Below, one piece after another: positions 11,032-19,989 of a stretch of DNA of 64,000 nucleotides. The position numbers and the translations under genes are program-made. The stretch comes from Burkholderia sp. NRF60-BP8. GTDB lineage: Bacteria > Pseudomonadota > Gammaproteobacteria > Burkholderiales > Burkholderiaceae. Below the pieces are notes generated by a model that ran no database searches, was not told where the DNA came from, and was given only the letters and a program-made list of their open reading frames with translations. Every line of letters begins with the position of its first letter. Position 1 is the first letter of the stretch. Where the stretch lies: the NCBI RefSeq assembly GCF_001522585.2, contig NZ_CP013372.1, positions 2,737,148 through 2,801,147 of the forward strand. Reading direction: 5' to 3'.

Positions 11032-12390
11032 TCAGGATTCGCCGGCGAACGCGCCGGCGGCCGGTTCGGGCACGCGCAGCGCGGCGCGGACCACGAACGT
11101 CATCAGCACCGCGAACAGCAGCGTCGCCGCGAGGAAGTACAGGCCGGCCGCGAGGCTGCCGGTCGATGCCTTGATCAGTCCGATCCCGTACGGCCCCAGG
11201 TAACCGCCGAGATTCGCGAGCGAATTGATCGCGGCGATGCCGACCGCGGCGCTCGTGCCGGTCAGGAATTCGCCGGGCAGCGCCCATACGACGGCCTGGA
11301 TCGAATAGAGCGAAAACGCGGTGAGGCAGATGAACAGGAATTGCAGCGCGGGCTGCCGTACCCATGCGCTCGCGGCCATCGTCACGGCGGCGGCGGCCGA
11401 CACGACGACGATGTGCCAGTAGCGCTCGCGCTTGCGGTCCGAATGGCGCGGCACGACGAGCAGGCCGACCACCGCGAACAGGTACGGCACGGCGGACAGC
11501 AGGCCGGTCGCAGCATCGCCGGTGCCGAACGCGTGAATGATCGTCGGCAGCCACAGCGACAATCCGTAGATGCACAGCGGGAACGGCAGGAACAGCGCGG
11601 CGAGCAGCAGCACGCGGCGGTCGCGCAACGCGGCGAGCGGATTGCCGTGCGAATCGGGGCGATAGGTGTCGCGGTCGGCGGCGAGTTGCCGGGCGATCCA
11701 GCGGCGTTGGCCGTCGTTCAGCCAGCGCGCATGCGCGGGCGACTCGGGCAACAGCCGCAGCGTCGGCCACGCGAGCAGCACGGCCGGCAGGCCGCTGACG
11801 ACGAACAGCGTCTGCCAGTCCGACAGGCCGAGCCACCCGTGCGTCGACAGCAGCCAGCCGGCGAGCGGCCCGGTCACGATGCCGGCGAGCGGTTGCGCGA
11901 GCACGAGCAGGCCGATCACCCGCGCGCGATCGCGCATCGGGAACCATTGCGTGAGGAAGTACAGGATGCCGGGATAGAGGCCGGCTTCGGCCGCGCCGAG
12001 CAGGAAGCGCAGCACGTAGAAACTGGTCGGCCCCTGCACGAGCGCCATCGCCATCGTGATCGCGCCCCAGGTCGCGAGGATGCGCGCGAACCATACGCGT
12101 GCGCCGAAGCGGCCGAGTGCGAGGTTGCTCGGCACCTCGCACAGGAAGTAGCCGATGAAGAACAGTCCCGCGCCGAGCCCGTACGCGGCGTCGCCGAGGC
12201 CGATCGCCGCGTTCATGTGGAGCTTCGCGAAGCCGACGACGGTACGGTCGACGTAGGCGACCACGTAGATCAGCGCGAGGAACGGCACCAGCTTGCGCGT
12301 GAGCAGGCGGGTCAGGTGCCGTTCGTCGACGGCTGCCGTCGAATCGGACTGTTCCGCCGCGTCCTGCGCGCTCGTGTACTGCGTCGTCAT
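11032..12390 (-). CDS. MFS transporter, anion:cation symporter type (probable sugar acid or sugar carrier)
   Basis: A 452-residue protein with about 12 membrane segments and the motif YVDRTVVGFAKLHM in helix 1, then GYFLCEVPSNLALGRFGAR, both typical of the ACS subfamily that carries sugar acids and aromatic acids (GarP, tartrate and phthalate carriers). It sits between arabonate dehydratase and keto-deoxyarabonate dehydratase on the same strand. It may import L-arabonate or a related aldonate, giving the cluster a second entry point beside the AraFGH sugar importer. The exact substrate cannot be read from the sequence. Confidence 0.8.
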   Translation of the reverse strand: MTTQYTSAQDAAEQSDSTAAVDERHLTRLLTRKLVPFLALIYVVAYVDRTVVGFAKLHMNAAIGLGDAAYGLGAGLFFIGYFLCEVPSNLALGRFGARVWFARILATWGAITMAMALVQGPTSFYVLRFLLGAAEAGLYPGILYFLTQWFPMRDRARVIGLLVLAQPLAGIVTGPLAGWLLSTHGWLGLSDWQTLFVVSGLPAVLLAWPTLRLLPESPAHARWLNDGQRRWIARQLAADRDTYRPDSHGNPLAALRDRRVLLLAALFLPFPLCIYGLSLWLPTIIHAFGTGDAATGLLSAVPYLFAVVGLLVVPRHSDRKRERYWHIVVVSAAAAVTMAASAWVRQPALQFLFICLTAFSLYSIQAVVWALPGEFLTGTSAAVGIAAINSLANLGGYLGPYGIGLIKASTGSLAAGLYFLAATLLFAVLMTFVVRAALRVPEPAAGAFAGES

Positions 12391-12402
12391 CTTGTCTCCT
12401 GT

Positions 12403-12650
12403 CGGCCCACGTTAGCGCTTCAGCGCTTACGTGGATCCCATGCTTCGCGGTCGACGCACGTTAGTGCTTTCGCGCTTACGTGCGTCCCATTCTTCGCGGC
12501 CGGTATGCATTTGCGCTCGGGTGCTTGCGCATACCGCATGCTTCGCGGCTGATCCCCGTTGGCGCTTCTGCACTCATACCCCATGCTTCACGGTCGGCCG
12601 TCGTTGGTGCGTGAACGCTTACGCAGCGCTTCCTTCGCGCTCGGCCGCAT
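12403..12650. repeat. Degenerate tandem array of about 50-bp hairpin repeats
   Basis: The 327-bp gap between the MFS gene and the arabonate dehydratase gene holds about four to five diverged copies of a roughly 50-bp unit. Copy 1 has an imperfect palindrome at 12408-12433 (CACGTTAGCGC, loop, GCGCTTACGTG) followed by CCCATGCTTCGCGGTC. Copy 2 starts near 12456 (GCACGTTAGTGC, CGCTTACGTGC, CCCATTCTTCGCGGCC), copy 3 near 12504 (ends GCATGCTTCGCGGCTG), copy 4 near 12553 (ends CCATGCTTCACGGTCGG), with a worn fifth near 12600. No coding sequence is evident here. Confidence 0.75.
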
Positions 12651-12717
12651 CCGGCGCGTCACCGTGTTTCCCTCGTGCCCCGCCTCGGTCCGTTCCCGGA
12701 ATGCTTGTTCCCGCCGC

Positions 12718-14469
12718 TCAATGCGAATGGCTCGGCACGTCCGCGCCGCGCGTGCCGACCAGGAAGTCGAGGTCGCACCCCTCGTCGGCCTGCAGCACGT
12801 GATCGATGTACAGCCGTGCATAACCGCCCTTGCCGAGCTGGCCTGCCACACCCGGCGCCGCGGTCGGATCGACGTCCGACAGGCGGCGCTGCAGCTCTTC
12901 GTCCGTAATGTCGAGATGCAGCGTGCCGGCCTCGCAGTCGAGCTCGATCCAGTCGCCGTTGCGCACGGCCGCGAGCGGCCCGCCGGCCGCGGCTTCCGGC
13001 GCGACGTGCAGCACGACCGTGCCGTACGCGGTGCCGCTCATCCGCGCGTCGGAAATCCGCACCATGTCCTTCACGCCCTGGCGCAGCAACTTCGGCGGCA
13101 GCCCCATGTTGCCGACCTCGGCCATGCCCGGATAACCGCGCGGCCCGCAGTTCTTCAGCACCATCACCGAGCTGGCGTCGACGTCGAGCGCTTCGTCGTT
13201 GATCGTCGCCTTGTAGTGGTCGAGGTTCTCGAACACCACCGCGCGGCCGCGATGCTTGAGCAGTTCGGGGCTCGCCGCCGACGGTTTCAGCACCGCGCCG
13301 CGCGGCGCGAGATTGCCGCGCAGGATGCAGATCCCGCCGTCCGCGATCAGCGGCCGGTCGAGCGGGCGGATCACCTCTTCGTCGTAGTTCGGCGCTTCGC
13401 GCACGTTGTCCCACAGCGACTTGCCGTTGACCGTCAGCGCATCCGGATGCGGCAGCAGCCCGCCTTCGCCGAGCCGGCGCAGCACGGCCGGCAGCCCGCC
13501 CGCGTAATAGAACTCCTCCATCAGGAAGCGCCCCGACGGCATCAGGTCGACGATCGTCGGCGTGTCGCGGCCGATGCGCATCCAGTCTTCCAGTTCGAGC
13601 GGCACGCCGATGCGGCCGGCGATCGCCTTCAGGTGAATCACCGCATTCGTCGAGCCGCCGATCGCCGCGTTCGCGCGGATCGCGTTCTCGAACGCCGCGC
13701 GCGTCAGGATCTTCGACAGCACGAGCCCTTCGAGCGCCATCTCGACGATCCGGATGCCCGACATGTGCGCGAGCACGTAGCGGCGCGAATCGACGGCCGG
13801 AATCGCCGCGTTGTGCGGCAGCGCGACGCCGAGCGCCTCGGCCATGCACGCCATCGTCGAGGCGGTGCCCATCGTGTTGCAGGTGCCGGCCGAGCGCGAC
13901 ATGCCGGCTTCGGCCGACAGGAAGTGATGCACGTCGATCTCGCCGGCCTTCAGCGCTTCGTGCAACTGCCACACGGCCGTGCCCGAACCGATGTTCTTGC
14001 CTTCGAGCTTGCCGTTCAGCATCGGGCCGCCCGACACGACGATCGCCGGCACGTCGCAACTGGCCGCACCCATCAGCAGCGCGGGCGTCGTCTTGTCGCA
14101 GCCGGCGAGCAGCACGACCGCGTCGATCGGGTTGCCGCGGATCGCTTCCTCGACGTCCATCGACGCGAGGTTGCGCGTGAGCATCGCCGACGGCCGCAGG
14201 TTCGATTCGCCGTTCGAGAACACCGGGAACTCGACCGGGAAGCCGCCCGCCTCGGAGATCCCGCGCTTCACGTGCTCGGCGAGCTTGCGAAAATGCGCGT
14301 TGCACGGCGTCAGTTCCGACCATGTGTTGCAGATGCCGATGATCGGCCGGCCGTCGAATTCGTGATCGGGAATGCCCTGGTTCTTCATCCAGCTCCGGTA
14401 CATGAAGCCGTTCTTGTCGTTCGTGCCGAACCATTGAGCGGAGCGCAGCCTGGGTTTTGTTGCCGACAT
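12718..14469 (-). CDS. L-arabonate dehydratase (IlvD/Edd family)
   Basis: A 583-residue Fe-S dehydratase that should convert L-arabonate to L-2-keto-3-deoxyarabonate. Cluster-binding cysteines typical of the family appear in GICNTWSELTPCN, VVLLAGCDKTTPALLMGA and RSAGTCNTMGTASTMACMAEALG. Length matches sugar-acid dehydratases better than the dihydroxyacid dehydratase of branched-chain synthesis. It is the first gene of the cluster, divergent from the LysR regulator, and is separated from the next gene by the hairpin repeat array. Confidence 0.9.
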   Translation of the reverse strand: MSATKPRLRSAQWFGTNDKNGFMYRSWMKNQGIPDHEFDGRPIIGICNTWSELTPCNAHFRKLAEHVKRGISEAGGFPVEFPVFSNGESNLRPSAMLTRNLASMDVEEAIRGNPIDAVVLLAGCDKTTPALLMGAASCDVPAIVVSGGPMLNGKLEGKNIGSGTAVWQLHEALKAGEIDVHHFLSAEAGMSRSAGTCNTMGTASTMACMAEALGVALPHNAAIPAVDSRRYVLAHMSGIRIVEMALEGLVLSKILTRAAFENAIRANAAIGGSTNAVIHLKAIAGRIGVPLELEDWMRIGRDTPTIVDLMPSGRFLMEEFYYAGGLPAVLRRLGEGGLLPHPDALTVNGKSLWDNVREAPNYDEEVIRPLDRPLIADGGICILRGNLAPRGAVLKPSAASPELLKHRGRAVVFENLDHYKATINDEALDVDASSVMVLKNCGPRGYPGMAEVGNMGLPPKLLRQGVKDMVRISDARMSGTAYGTVVLHVAPEAAAGGPLAAVRNGDWIELDCEAGTLHLDITDEELQRRLSDVDPTAAPGVAGQLGKGGYARLYIDHVLQADEGCDLDFLVGTRGADVPSHSH

Positions 14470-14583
14470 CGTCAGTCCTGTGGTGACGGGATACCGGCGC
14501 AGTCTAGGCAGAATTTTGATAACTGGCTAATGACGATTTAGGCGATTACGATATCCATTCCGATATCGATATAAACCCGTACG
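14470..14583. promoter_or_regulatory. Divergent promoter region of the arabinose cluster
   Basis: This 114-bp gap separates the divergent arabonate dehydratase and LysR genes and is AT-richer than its surroundings. It contains GATATC at two spots six bases apart (GATATC-CATTCC-GATATC, about 14549-14566), followed by another GATAT, giving dyad symmetry suited to a LysR tetramer, plus AATTTTGATAACTGGC upstream. The placement and symmetry are seen; binding by the adjacent LysR protein is inference. Confidence 0.5.
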
Positions 14584-15534
14584 ATGCCCGAAGCCAGCCC
14601 ATGGGGAAACCGCGCCCGCCTGAAGACGCGCCAGTTGCTGCTGCTCGTCGCGCTCGCCGACGAAGGCAGCATTCACCGCGCGGCGGCGGCGCTGAACATG
14701 ACGCAGCCGGCTGCGTCGAAGCTGCTGCGCGAACTCGAGGAATCGATCGGCGCGGTACTGTTCGAGCGCCTGCCGCGCGGGATGCGGCCGACGCTGTACG
14801 GCGACGCGCTGATCCGCCACGCGCGCGCGGCGCTCGGCAGCCTCGACCAGGCGCACGAGGAGCTGGCCGCGCTGAAGGCCGGCCATCTCGGCCACGTGGC
14901 GGTCGGTGCGATCACGTCGCCGGGCCTGCGCCTCGTGCCGCCGGCCGTCGCCGCCGTGAAAGGCACGCATGCCGGCCTGCACGTGTCGGTCGAGATCGAC
15001 ACCAGCAACGTGCTGCTCGAACACCTCGCACAGGAAAAGATCGACATCGTGCTCGGCCGGCTATCGGCCGAACACGACAAGCTGCGCCTGCGCTACGAGC
15101 CGCTGACCGGCGAGTCGGTGGCGGCCGTGGTGCGCCCGGGCCATCCGCTGCTCGCGCACGCGCCGCTGTCGCTCGCGGACGTGCAGCGCGCCGCCTGGGT
15201 CGTGCCGCCGGCCGGCAGCGTGCTGCGCCACCGCTTCGATCTCGTGTTCCAGCGCGCGAGCCTCGCGCCGCCGGCGAACGTCGTCGAAACGGCCGCGCTG
15301 CTGTTCATCACGCAATTGATCGAGCAGAGCGACATGATCGCGGTGCTCGCCGAGGACGTCGCGCGCTACTACGCGCGGCACGGCATCGTCACGGTGCTGC
15401 CGCTCGAGATGGACTGCCGGATGGACGATTTCGGGATCATCACGCGCACCGACCGGCTGCATTCGCCGGCGGTGACGGTGATGGTTGATGCGATTCGGAC
15501 GGCGGCGCGGGAGGTGTACGACGTCGCGCTGTGA
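14584..15534 (+). CDS. LysR-family regulator of the arabinose cluster (GbpR-like)
   Basis: A 316-residue LysR protein. The winged helix-turn-helix is at about residues 15-75 (LLVALADEGSIHRAAAALNMTQPAASKLLRELE), followed by an effector-binding domain. It resembles GbpR, the regulator of galactose/arabinose-binding protein genes in Agrobacterium and Azospirillum, which fits the position divergent from the arabinose catabolic and uptake genes. It probably responds to L-arabinose, D-galactose or a pathway intermediate. It converges on the osmC-like gene, leaving only 18 bp between them. Confidence 0.85.
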   Translation: MPEASPWGNRARLKTRQLLLLVALADEGSIHRAAAALNMTQPAASKLLRELEESIGAVLFERLPRGMRPTLYGDALIRHARAALGSLDQAHEELAALKAGHLGHVAVGAITSPGLRLVPPAVAAVKGTHAGLHVSVEIDTSNVLLEHLAQEKIDIVLGRLSAEHDKLRLRYEPLTGESVAAVVRPGHPLLAHAPLSLADVQRAAWVVPPAGSVLRHRFDLVFQRASLAPPANVVETAALLFITQLIEQSDMIAVLAEDVARYYARHGIVTVLPLEMDCRMDDFGIITRTDRLHSPAVTVMVDAIRTAAREVYDVAL

Positions 15535-15552
15535 CGCGGGCGCCGCGGTTTC

Positions 15553-16029
15553 TTATTCCGCTGCACACGCGATCACCGGTTCGCAGCGAATCGGAAAGTT
15601 CACCGAATTCGCGATATAGCACTGCGCATGCGCGTCGTGATGCAGATGCGTCGCCCGTTCGCGATCGTCGCCCGCCCGGATCGTCACCTGCGGACGCAGC
15701 ACGATTTCGGTGAAGCGCCCCGCTTCGGCGCCGTCGAGCATCGTGCCTTCCGCGTGGTCGACATAGGCCAGCACGCGGATGCCGGCCTCGGAACACAGGT
15801 GCAGATACCAGAGCTTGTGGCATGCCGACGCCGACGCGAGCAACAGGTCTTCGGGGTTCCAGCGCGTCGCGTCGCCACGGAACGCCGGATCCGACGAACC
15901 GGGGATATCGGGCTTGGAACCGGCCCGGATCACGTGATCGCGGCCGTACTCGCGATACCCCGACGTGCCGGTGCCCCGATTGCCCGTCCACTCCACCGCG
16001 ACGCGATACGTGTGTTCGCTCGATGCCAT
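15553..16029 (-). CDS. OsmC/Ohr family protein
   Basis: A 158-residue OsmC-fold protein, probably a thiol-dependent peroxidase for organic hydroperoxides. Both conserved cysteines are present, in LLASASACHKLWYLHL and in HAQCYIANSVNFPIRCEP. The ATG of MASSEHTYRV is preferred to one four codons upstream because the alignment-like start of the family begins there. The YjcZ/OsmC-like branch lacks a well-defined substrate, so reduction of lipid or small organic peroxides is family knowledge, not shown here. It is divergent from the GntR gene. Confidence 0.85.
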   Translation of the reverse strand: MASSEHTYRVAVEWTGNRGTGTSGYREYGRDHVIRAGSKPDIPGSSDPAFRGDATRWNPEDLLLASASACHKLWYLHLCSEAGIRVLAYVDHAEGTMLDGAEAGRFTEIVLRPQVTIRAGDDRERATHLHHDAHAQCYIANSVNFPIRCEPVIACAAE

Positions 16030-16121
16030 CTCGCTCTCCATTGAAGTCGGTGTCTCGACCGGCCCGGACGCCGTTGCGTGAGGCCCGCCGGTGGTCGCTA
16101 TTGTGGCACCGGATCGTCGTT

Positions 16122-16131
16122 TGGTATACCA
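16122..16131. promoter_or_regulatory. GntR/FadR-type operator upstream of the GntR gene
   Basis: TGGTATACCA is a perfect palindrome 28 bp upstream of the GntR start codon in the short divergent gap. It matches the TNGTNNACNA pattern known for FadR-subfamily (FCD) regulators, so autoregulation and control of the divergent osmC-like gene are likely. Confidence 0.6.
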
Positions 16132-16159
16132 TTATTCCAAGTCAACGAAACACGCAGGC

Positions 16160-16801
16160 ATGGAAACCAGACTCGACTCCACGGCGGACGCGGTTGCCGC
16201 GTCGCTGCGCGACATGATCGTCAACGGCGAGTTGGCGGCCGGCGAGCGGCTCGTCGAGCGCGATCTGGCCGAACGGTTCGGCATCAGTCGGATTCCGATG
16301 CGCGAGGCGATCCAGCGGCTGGAACGCGAAGGCCTGCTCGACATCTTCAGGAATCGCGGCGCCGTCGTGCGCATGCTCAGCGCGTCGGACGTGCAGGAAA
16401 TCTACGACTTGCGCGTGCTGCTCGAAGGCGATGCGATCTACCGCAGCGTGAAACGGCTCGACGACGAAACGCTCGCCCGTGCCGAACTCGTGCATCGCCT
16501 GCTCGGCGACGCAACCGTGCCGCGCCGGCAAGGCGAGCTGAACCGCGAATTCCACGCGTTGCTGTATTCGTGCTGCGGCAACGTGCGGCAGTTGAAGTCG
16601 ATCGCCGAGCTGCGCAGCCAGGTGGAACGCTACGAGCGCCTGCAGGCCACGCTGCTGGCGGACACGCCATCGTTTCAGGTCGAGCACGACGAGATCCTGC
16701 AAGCATGCCGCGAACGCAATGCACGCAGCGCCCGCGCGATGACCGTCGCGCATCTCGAGTCGGCCCGACGCATCGTGTTGCGGCTCGTCGAAGGCGAGTA
16801 G
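16160..16801 (+). CDS. GntR-family transcriptional regulator, FadR subfamily (FCD domain)
   Basis: A 213-residue regulator. The N-terminal winged helix spans about residues 8-70 (GERLVERDLAERFGISRIPMREAIQRLEREGLL) and an all-helical FCD ligand domain follows, with the metal-binding pattern DLRVLLEGDAI, NREFHALLYSCCGN and VEHDEILQACRERN. FCD proteins bind small organic acids through a metal. The ATG at METRLDST is chosen; the frame extends upstream across the operator, which makes a longer protein unlikely. Its regulon may include the divergent osmC-like gene. Confidence 0.87.
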   Translation: METRLDSTADAVAASLRDMIVNGELAAGERLVERDLAERFGISRIPMREAIQRLEREGLLDIFRNRGAVVRMLSASDVQEIYDLRVLLEGDAIYRSVKRLDDETLARAELVHRLLGDATVPRRQGELNREFHALLYSCCGNVRQLKSIAELRSQVERYERLQATLLADTPSFQVEHDEILQACRERNARSARAMTVAHLESARRIVLRLVEGE

Positions 16802-16855
16802 GGCCGGCGCGCGAAGGGCGTGCTTCACGCGCACCGGCCGGCATGCCGGACGACG

Positions 16856-17254
16856 CTACTCCATGCGCATCCCGATACGAAGCTGATTGCGGAGCACCGT
16901 CACACCGGCAACCTGCTGCGCCGCATTGACCGCCAGCGGAATCTGCATGTTGTCCGGCACGGTGCCCGACAGCGTCACCGTGCCGTCGGCCGCGCGAATC
17001 AGGATACGGCTCGAATCGAGCCCGCGCGTGCGCGCGAGCACCGCGGCCACGCGCTTGACGAGTTGCCGGTTCGCCTTGCGCCGCGCGCGCGCAGCATCGC
17101 GGCTCGAGCCGGCAGTACCGGAAACGCCGGCATCGCTCGTCACGGCGGCCGCCGGCACGGCGGGCGATGCTGGCGGCTGTGCAAATGCCGGCATCGCGGT
17201 CGCGACGAGCAACGCGACGAGCGCCGCAACTGATCTGGAGTTCGAATTGATCAT
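16856..17254 (-). CDS. Small secreted BON-domain protein
   Basis: A 132-residue protein with a signal peptide (about residues 1-25, MINSNSRSVAALVALLVATAMPAFA) followed by an Ala/Pro-rich linker and one BON domain at about residues 58-132 (VTLSGTVPDNMQIPLAVNAAQQVAGV is the usual core). BON domains bind phospholipid or other envelope components in the periplasm, as in OsmY and DolP. A single BON repeat is short for the family. It lies 59 bp downstream of the porin gene on the same strand and may share its transcript. Confidence 0.8.
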   Translation of the reverse strand: MINSNSRSVAALVALLVATAMPAFAQPPASPAVPAAAVTSDAGVSGTAGSSRDAARARRKANRQLVKRVAAVLARTRGLDSSRILIRAADGTVTLSGTVPDNMQIPLAVNAAQQVAGVTVLRNQLRIGMRME

Positions 17255-17313
17255 CTGTGAATTCCGCAAAATGAGGGAGAGCGAACGACACACCGGCCGC
17301 TGGAGCCGTGGCA

Positions 17314-18375
17314 TCAGAACTGCGTGATCATGCCGACCGACACGCCGGTCACCGTGCGTCCGTCCGGTCGCAGCGACAACCCGCCGATGTTGGTCGGATC
17401 CTTCTTGTAGGCGCCCGAGAAGCCGTTTCGATCGAACTCCGCATACAGGCTCGTCCGCTTCGACAGGAAGTACTGCAGCATCGCGTACGACGTGAGCTTG
17501 CGCCCATCCGCACCGGCGACGTTCTTCAGGTTCTGCCCGAAGTCGTAATAGGTCGCCCCGGAAAATTGCAGGAACGGCGTGATCTGATAGACGATCCCGA
17601 TCGCCGGCACCCGGTCGCGCCGTTGCGGCGCACCGGCGTTCGCGGCGCTGACCGCGAGATCGCTGTAGCTCAGGTATGCGCGGGCCGGGCCGATCTGCCA
17701 GCTCGCGCCGCCCATGACCGTGCGCGCCCACTGCGATGCCTGCGGATCCCACGTCGTCTGGTACGCGACGCCGAGCGACAGCGTCTGAAACCGGTAGCTC
17801 GCGCCGACCGCGACGTTCGAACCCGCGCGCTGGTTGCCGGCGGTTCCTCCAGGCGAGTAGCTGCCGCGCACGGTCGCGCCGCCAAACGTACCGACGTACT
17901 TGATCGTGTTGTTGAAGCGCGAATCGAGCGTGAAGAAGTTGCCGGCCCACACGGCGCCCGGATTCGTCGCGAACGTCACCCCTTGCGCGTAATTCGGGTC
18001 GAACGCGATACCGATGTCCTCGGCCGCGTTCAACTGTCGCCCGAGCGTGACGCGGCCGAACGTGCCGCTCAGACCGACATAGGACACCTGTGAAAACAGG
18101 AGTCCCGGCGATTTCGCCGACGCCCCGGTGCCCGTCAGGAATCCGCTCTGCAACAAGAAGATCGCCTGCAGGCCGCCGCCGAGATCCTCGGCACCCTTGA
18201 GACCGAAAATGTTGCCCGATATCGCGTTGTTGTCGAAACCGACCTGGCTTCCGCCTTTCACGCCGTCGGTCCAGCGCACGCCGCCGCCGACATAGCCGAA
18301 CAATGTCACACTCGATTGCGCGACGGCGTCTGCTGCAACGCATGCCAACACCGCAACCATGATGATTCGTTTCAT
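17314..18375 (-). CDS. Gram-negative porin (beta-proteobacterial trimeric type)
   Basis: A 353-residue outer-membrane porin. It has a signal peptide of about 19 residues ending in DAVAQSS, the start SSVTLFGYVGGGVRW, and the typical FGLKGAEDLGGGLQAIFLLQSGF and FGRVTLGRQLN segments, ending in the outer-membrane assembly signal with C-terminal Phe (VGMITQF). It would form a 16-strand diffusion channel. It follows the GH1 gene on the same strand by 201 bp, so uptake of the sugars that enzyme releases is possible but not shown. Confidence 0.92.
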   Translation of the reverse strand: MKRIIMVAVLACVAADAVAQSSVTLFGYVGGGVRWTDGVKGGSQVGFDNNAISGNIFGLKGAEDLGGGLQAIFLLQSGFLTGTGASAKSPGLLFSQVSYVGLSGTFGRVTLGRQLNAAEDIGIAFDPNYAQGVTFATNPGAVWAGNFFTLDSRFNNTIKYVGTFGGATVRGSYSPGGTAGNQRAGSNVAVGASYRFQTLSLGVAYQTTWDPQASQWARTVMGGASWQIGPARAYLSYSDLAVSAANAGAPQRRDRVPAIGIVYQITPFLQFSGATYYDFGQNLKNVAGADGRKLTSYAMLQYFLSKRTSLYAEFDRNGFSGAYKKDPTNIGGLSLRPDGRTVTGVSVGMITQF

Positions 18376-18576
18376 TTGTCTCCATCCATATATTTCGTTT
18401 TACTTATTATCAAGACATCGCCGAGGTATGTTCCTGGTCGATGCAACAGCTTCGTCCGGCTCACGGGATCGCCTCGCGGCGGTCCGCGCGGGCCGAACGT
18501 CATGCGCGCCGGCGGCGTCCGCGCGGCCAACGGCTCCCGCAAGATGCTTCGTTGCGGCGCAACGGGCCGTGCCGCG

Positions 18577-19989
18577 TCACGCCACCGCGTTCTGCGCGAT
18601 GCAGCGCGCGTAGTACGCGAGGCTGCGTTTGGGCGTACGAACCTGCGTGTCGAGATCGACATGCACGAGGCCGAACTTCTTCGTGAACCCCTTCCCCCAT
18701 TCCCAGTTGTCGGTGGCGGCCCAGTAGAACAGGCCCTTCAGCCGCACGCCCTGGCGATACGCGTCGTGCGCCGCGCGCAGATAGCGCGCCAGGTAATCGC
18801 TGCGCGGGCCGTCGTCGACCGCGCCGTCGCGCGGCGGCGGATCGTTCAGTGCGAACCCGGTTTCGGTGATGTAGATGTCCGGCGCGCCGTAGTCGCGATG
18901 TACTCGAACGAGCATCTCGGTCATGCCGTCCGGTTCGACCCAGAAAGCCGCCGTGCGCGGCAGGTCGGCCGGCGGCTCGCTCTGTTCGACGCCGAACGGT
19001 GCAGCCGGGTTGGCGCGAACGTAAATGCGCGAGTAGTAGTTCATGCCGAGGAAATCGGGCTTCGCCGCGACGACGTTCATGTCGTCGGGCCTGACGAATG
19101 CGGACAACGACCGCTCGAGCGCGTCGGGATAACCTTTCCCGTACAACGGATCGAGAAACGCACGATTCCAGAGCATGTCGACGAGCTGCGCCGCCTTGCG
19201 ATCTTCATCGCGGCTCCCTGCGGCACGCACCGGCTGCAGGTTGATCGTCGTGCCGATCCGCGCGTCGCGCAGGTTCGCCCGCAGCGCCTGGAACGCGAGG
19301 CCCTGGGCCAGATTCTGGTGATGAACCGCGGCGAACGCGGCTTCCGGCGAACGCAAACCGGGTGCATGCACACCCAGGCCGTAGCCGCTAAACGCCACGC
19401 TGTTGGGCTCGTTCAGCACGATCCAGCGGCGCACGCGGTCGCCGAGCCGGCGCGTCACGCGATCCGCGTAGTCGGCAAGCCGGAACGCTATGTCGCGGCT
19501 GCGGAAATCGCCGGCCCAGACCGGCGTATCCCAGTGAAACAGCGTGGGAACGGGCTCGATGCCCCGCGCCAGCATCGCGTCGATCATCCGTTCGTAAGTC
19601 GAGAGGCCCGCATCGCTCGCCGCGCCGGGCCCTTGCGGCTGCACGCGCGGCCATGCGATCGAGAACCGCAACGCGCGAATCCCGGCGGCGGCCATCCATT
19701 CGAGGTCGGCCGGGTAGCGCCGCTCGAATTCCGTGCAGCGCGCGTTCGTCGAGCCGTCGGCGACATTCCCGGCACGATCCGCGAACACGTCCCAATTGCT
19801 TCGCCCGCGCCCGTCGCGACTTTCGGTTTGTGCGGCGGATGCCGCAACGCCCCAGACGAAATCGTCGGCGAAGCGCGCGTCGTTGTCGCGGGCAAACGCC
19901 GGCATGCAGGCCAAGCCGGCCGCCGCCGCACCGGCCTGCAGGATGGCACGGCGCCCCGGGGATTGCGGGAGGGAAGTGTCGATCGTCAT
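18577..19989 (-). CDS. GH1 family beta-glucosidase with N-terminal export signal
   Basis: A 470-residue glycoside hydrolase of family 1. The acid/base Glu is E194 in VLNEPN and the nucleophile is E376 in ITETGF (the usual ITENG with Asn changed to Thr). The N-terminus, SPGRRAILQAGAAAAGLACMPAFA, has twin Arg, a hydrophobic core and an Ala-x-Ala end, so export, probably by Tat, is likely. Most bacterial GH1 enzymes are cytoplasmic, which makes this one unusual. Substrate could be cellobiose or aryl beta-glucosides. It is followed by the porin and BON genes and lies downstream of a TetR gene on the same strand. Confidence 0.88.
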   Translation of the reverse strand: MTIDTSLPQSPGRRAILQAGAAAAGLACMPAFARDNDARFADDFVWGVAASAAQTESRDGRGRSNWDVFADRAGNVADGSTNARCTEFERRYPADLEWMAAAGIRALRFSIAWPRVQPQGPGAASDAGLSTYERMIDAMLARGIEPVPTLFHWDTPVWAGDFRSRDIAFRLADYADRVTRRLGDRVRRWIVLNEPNSVAFSGYGLGVHAPGLRSPEAAFAAVHHQNLAQGLAFQALRANLRDARIGTTINLQPVRAAGSRDEDRKAAQLVDMLWNRAFLDPLYGKGYPDALERSLSAFVRPDDMNVVAAKPDFLGMNYYSRIYVRANPAAPFGVEQSEPPADLPRTAAFWVEPDGMTEMLVRVHRDYGAPDIYITETGFALNDPPPRDGAVDDGPRSDYLARYLRAAHDAYRQGVRLKGLFYWAATDNWEWGKGFTKKFGLVHVDLDTQVRTPKRSLAYYARCIAQNAVA

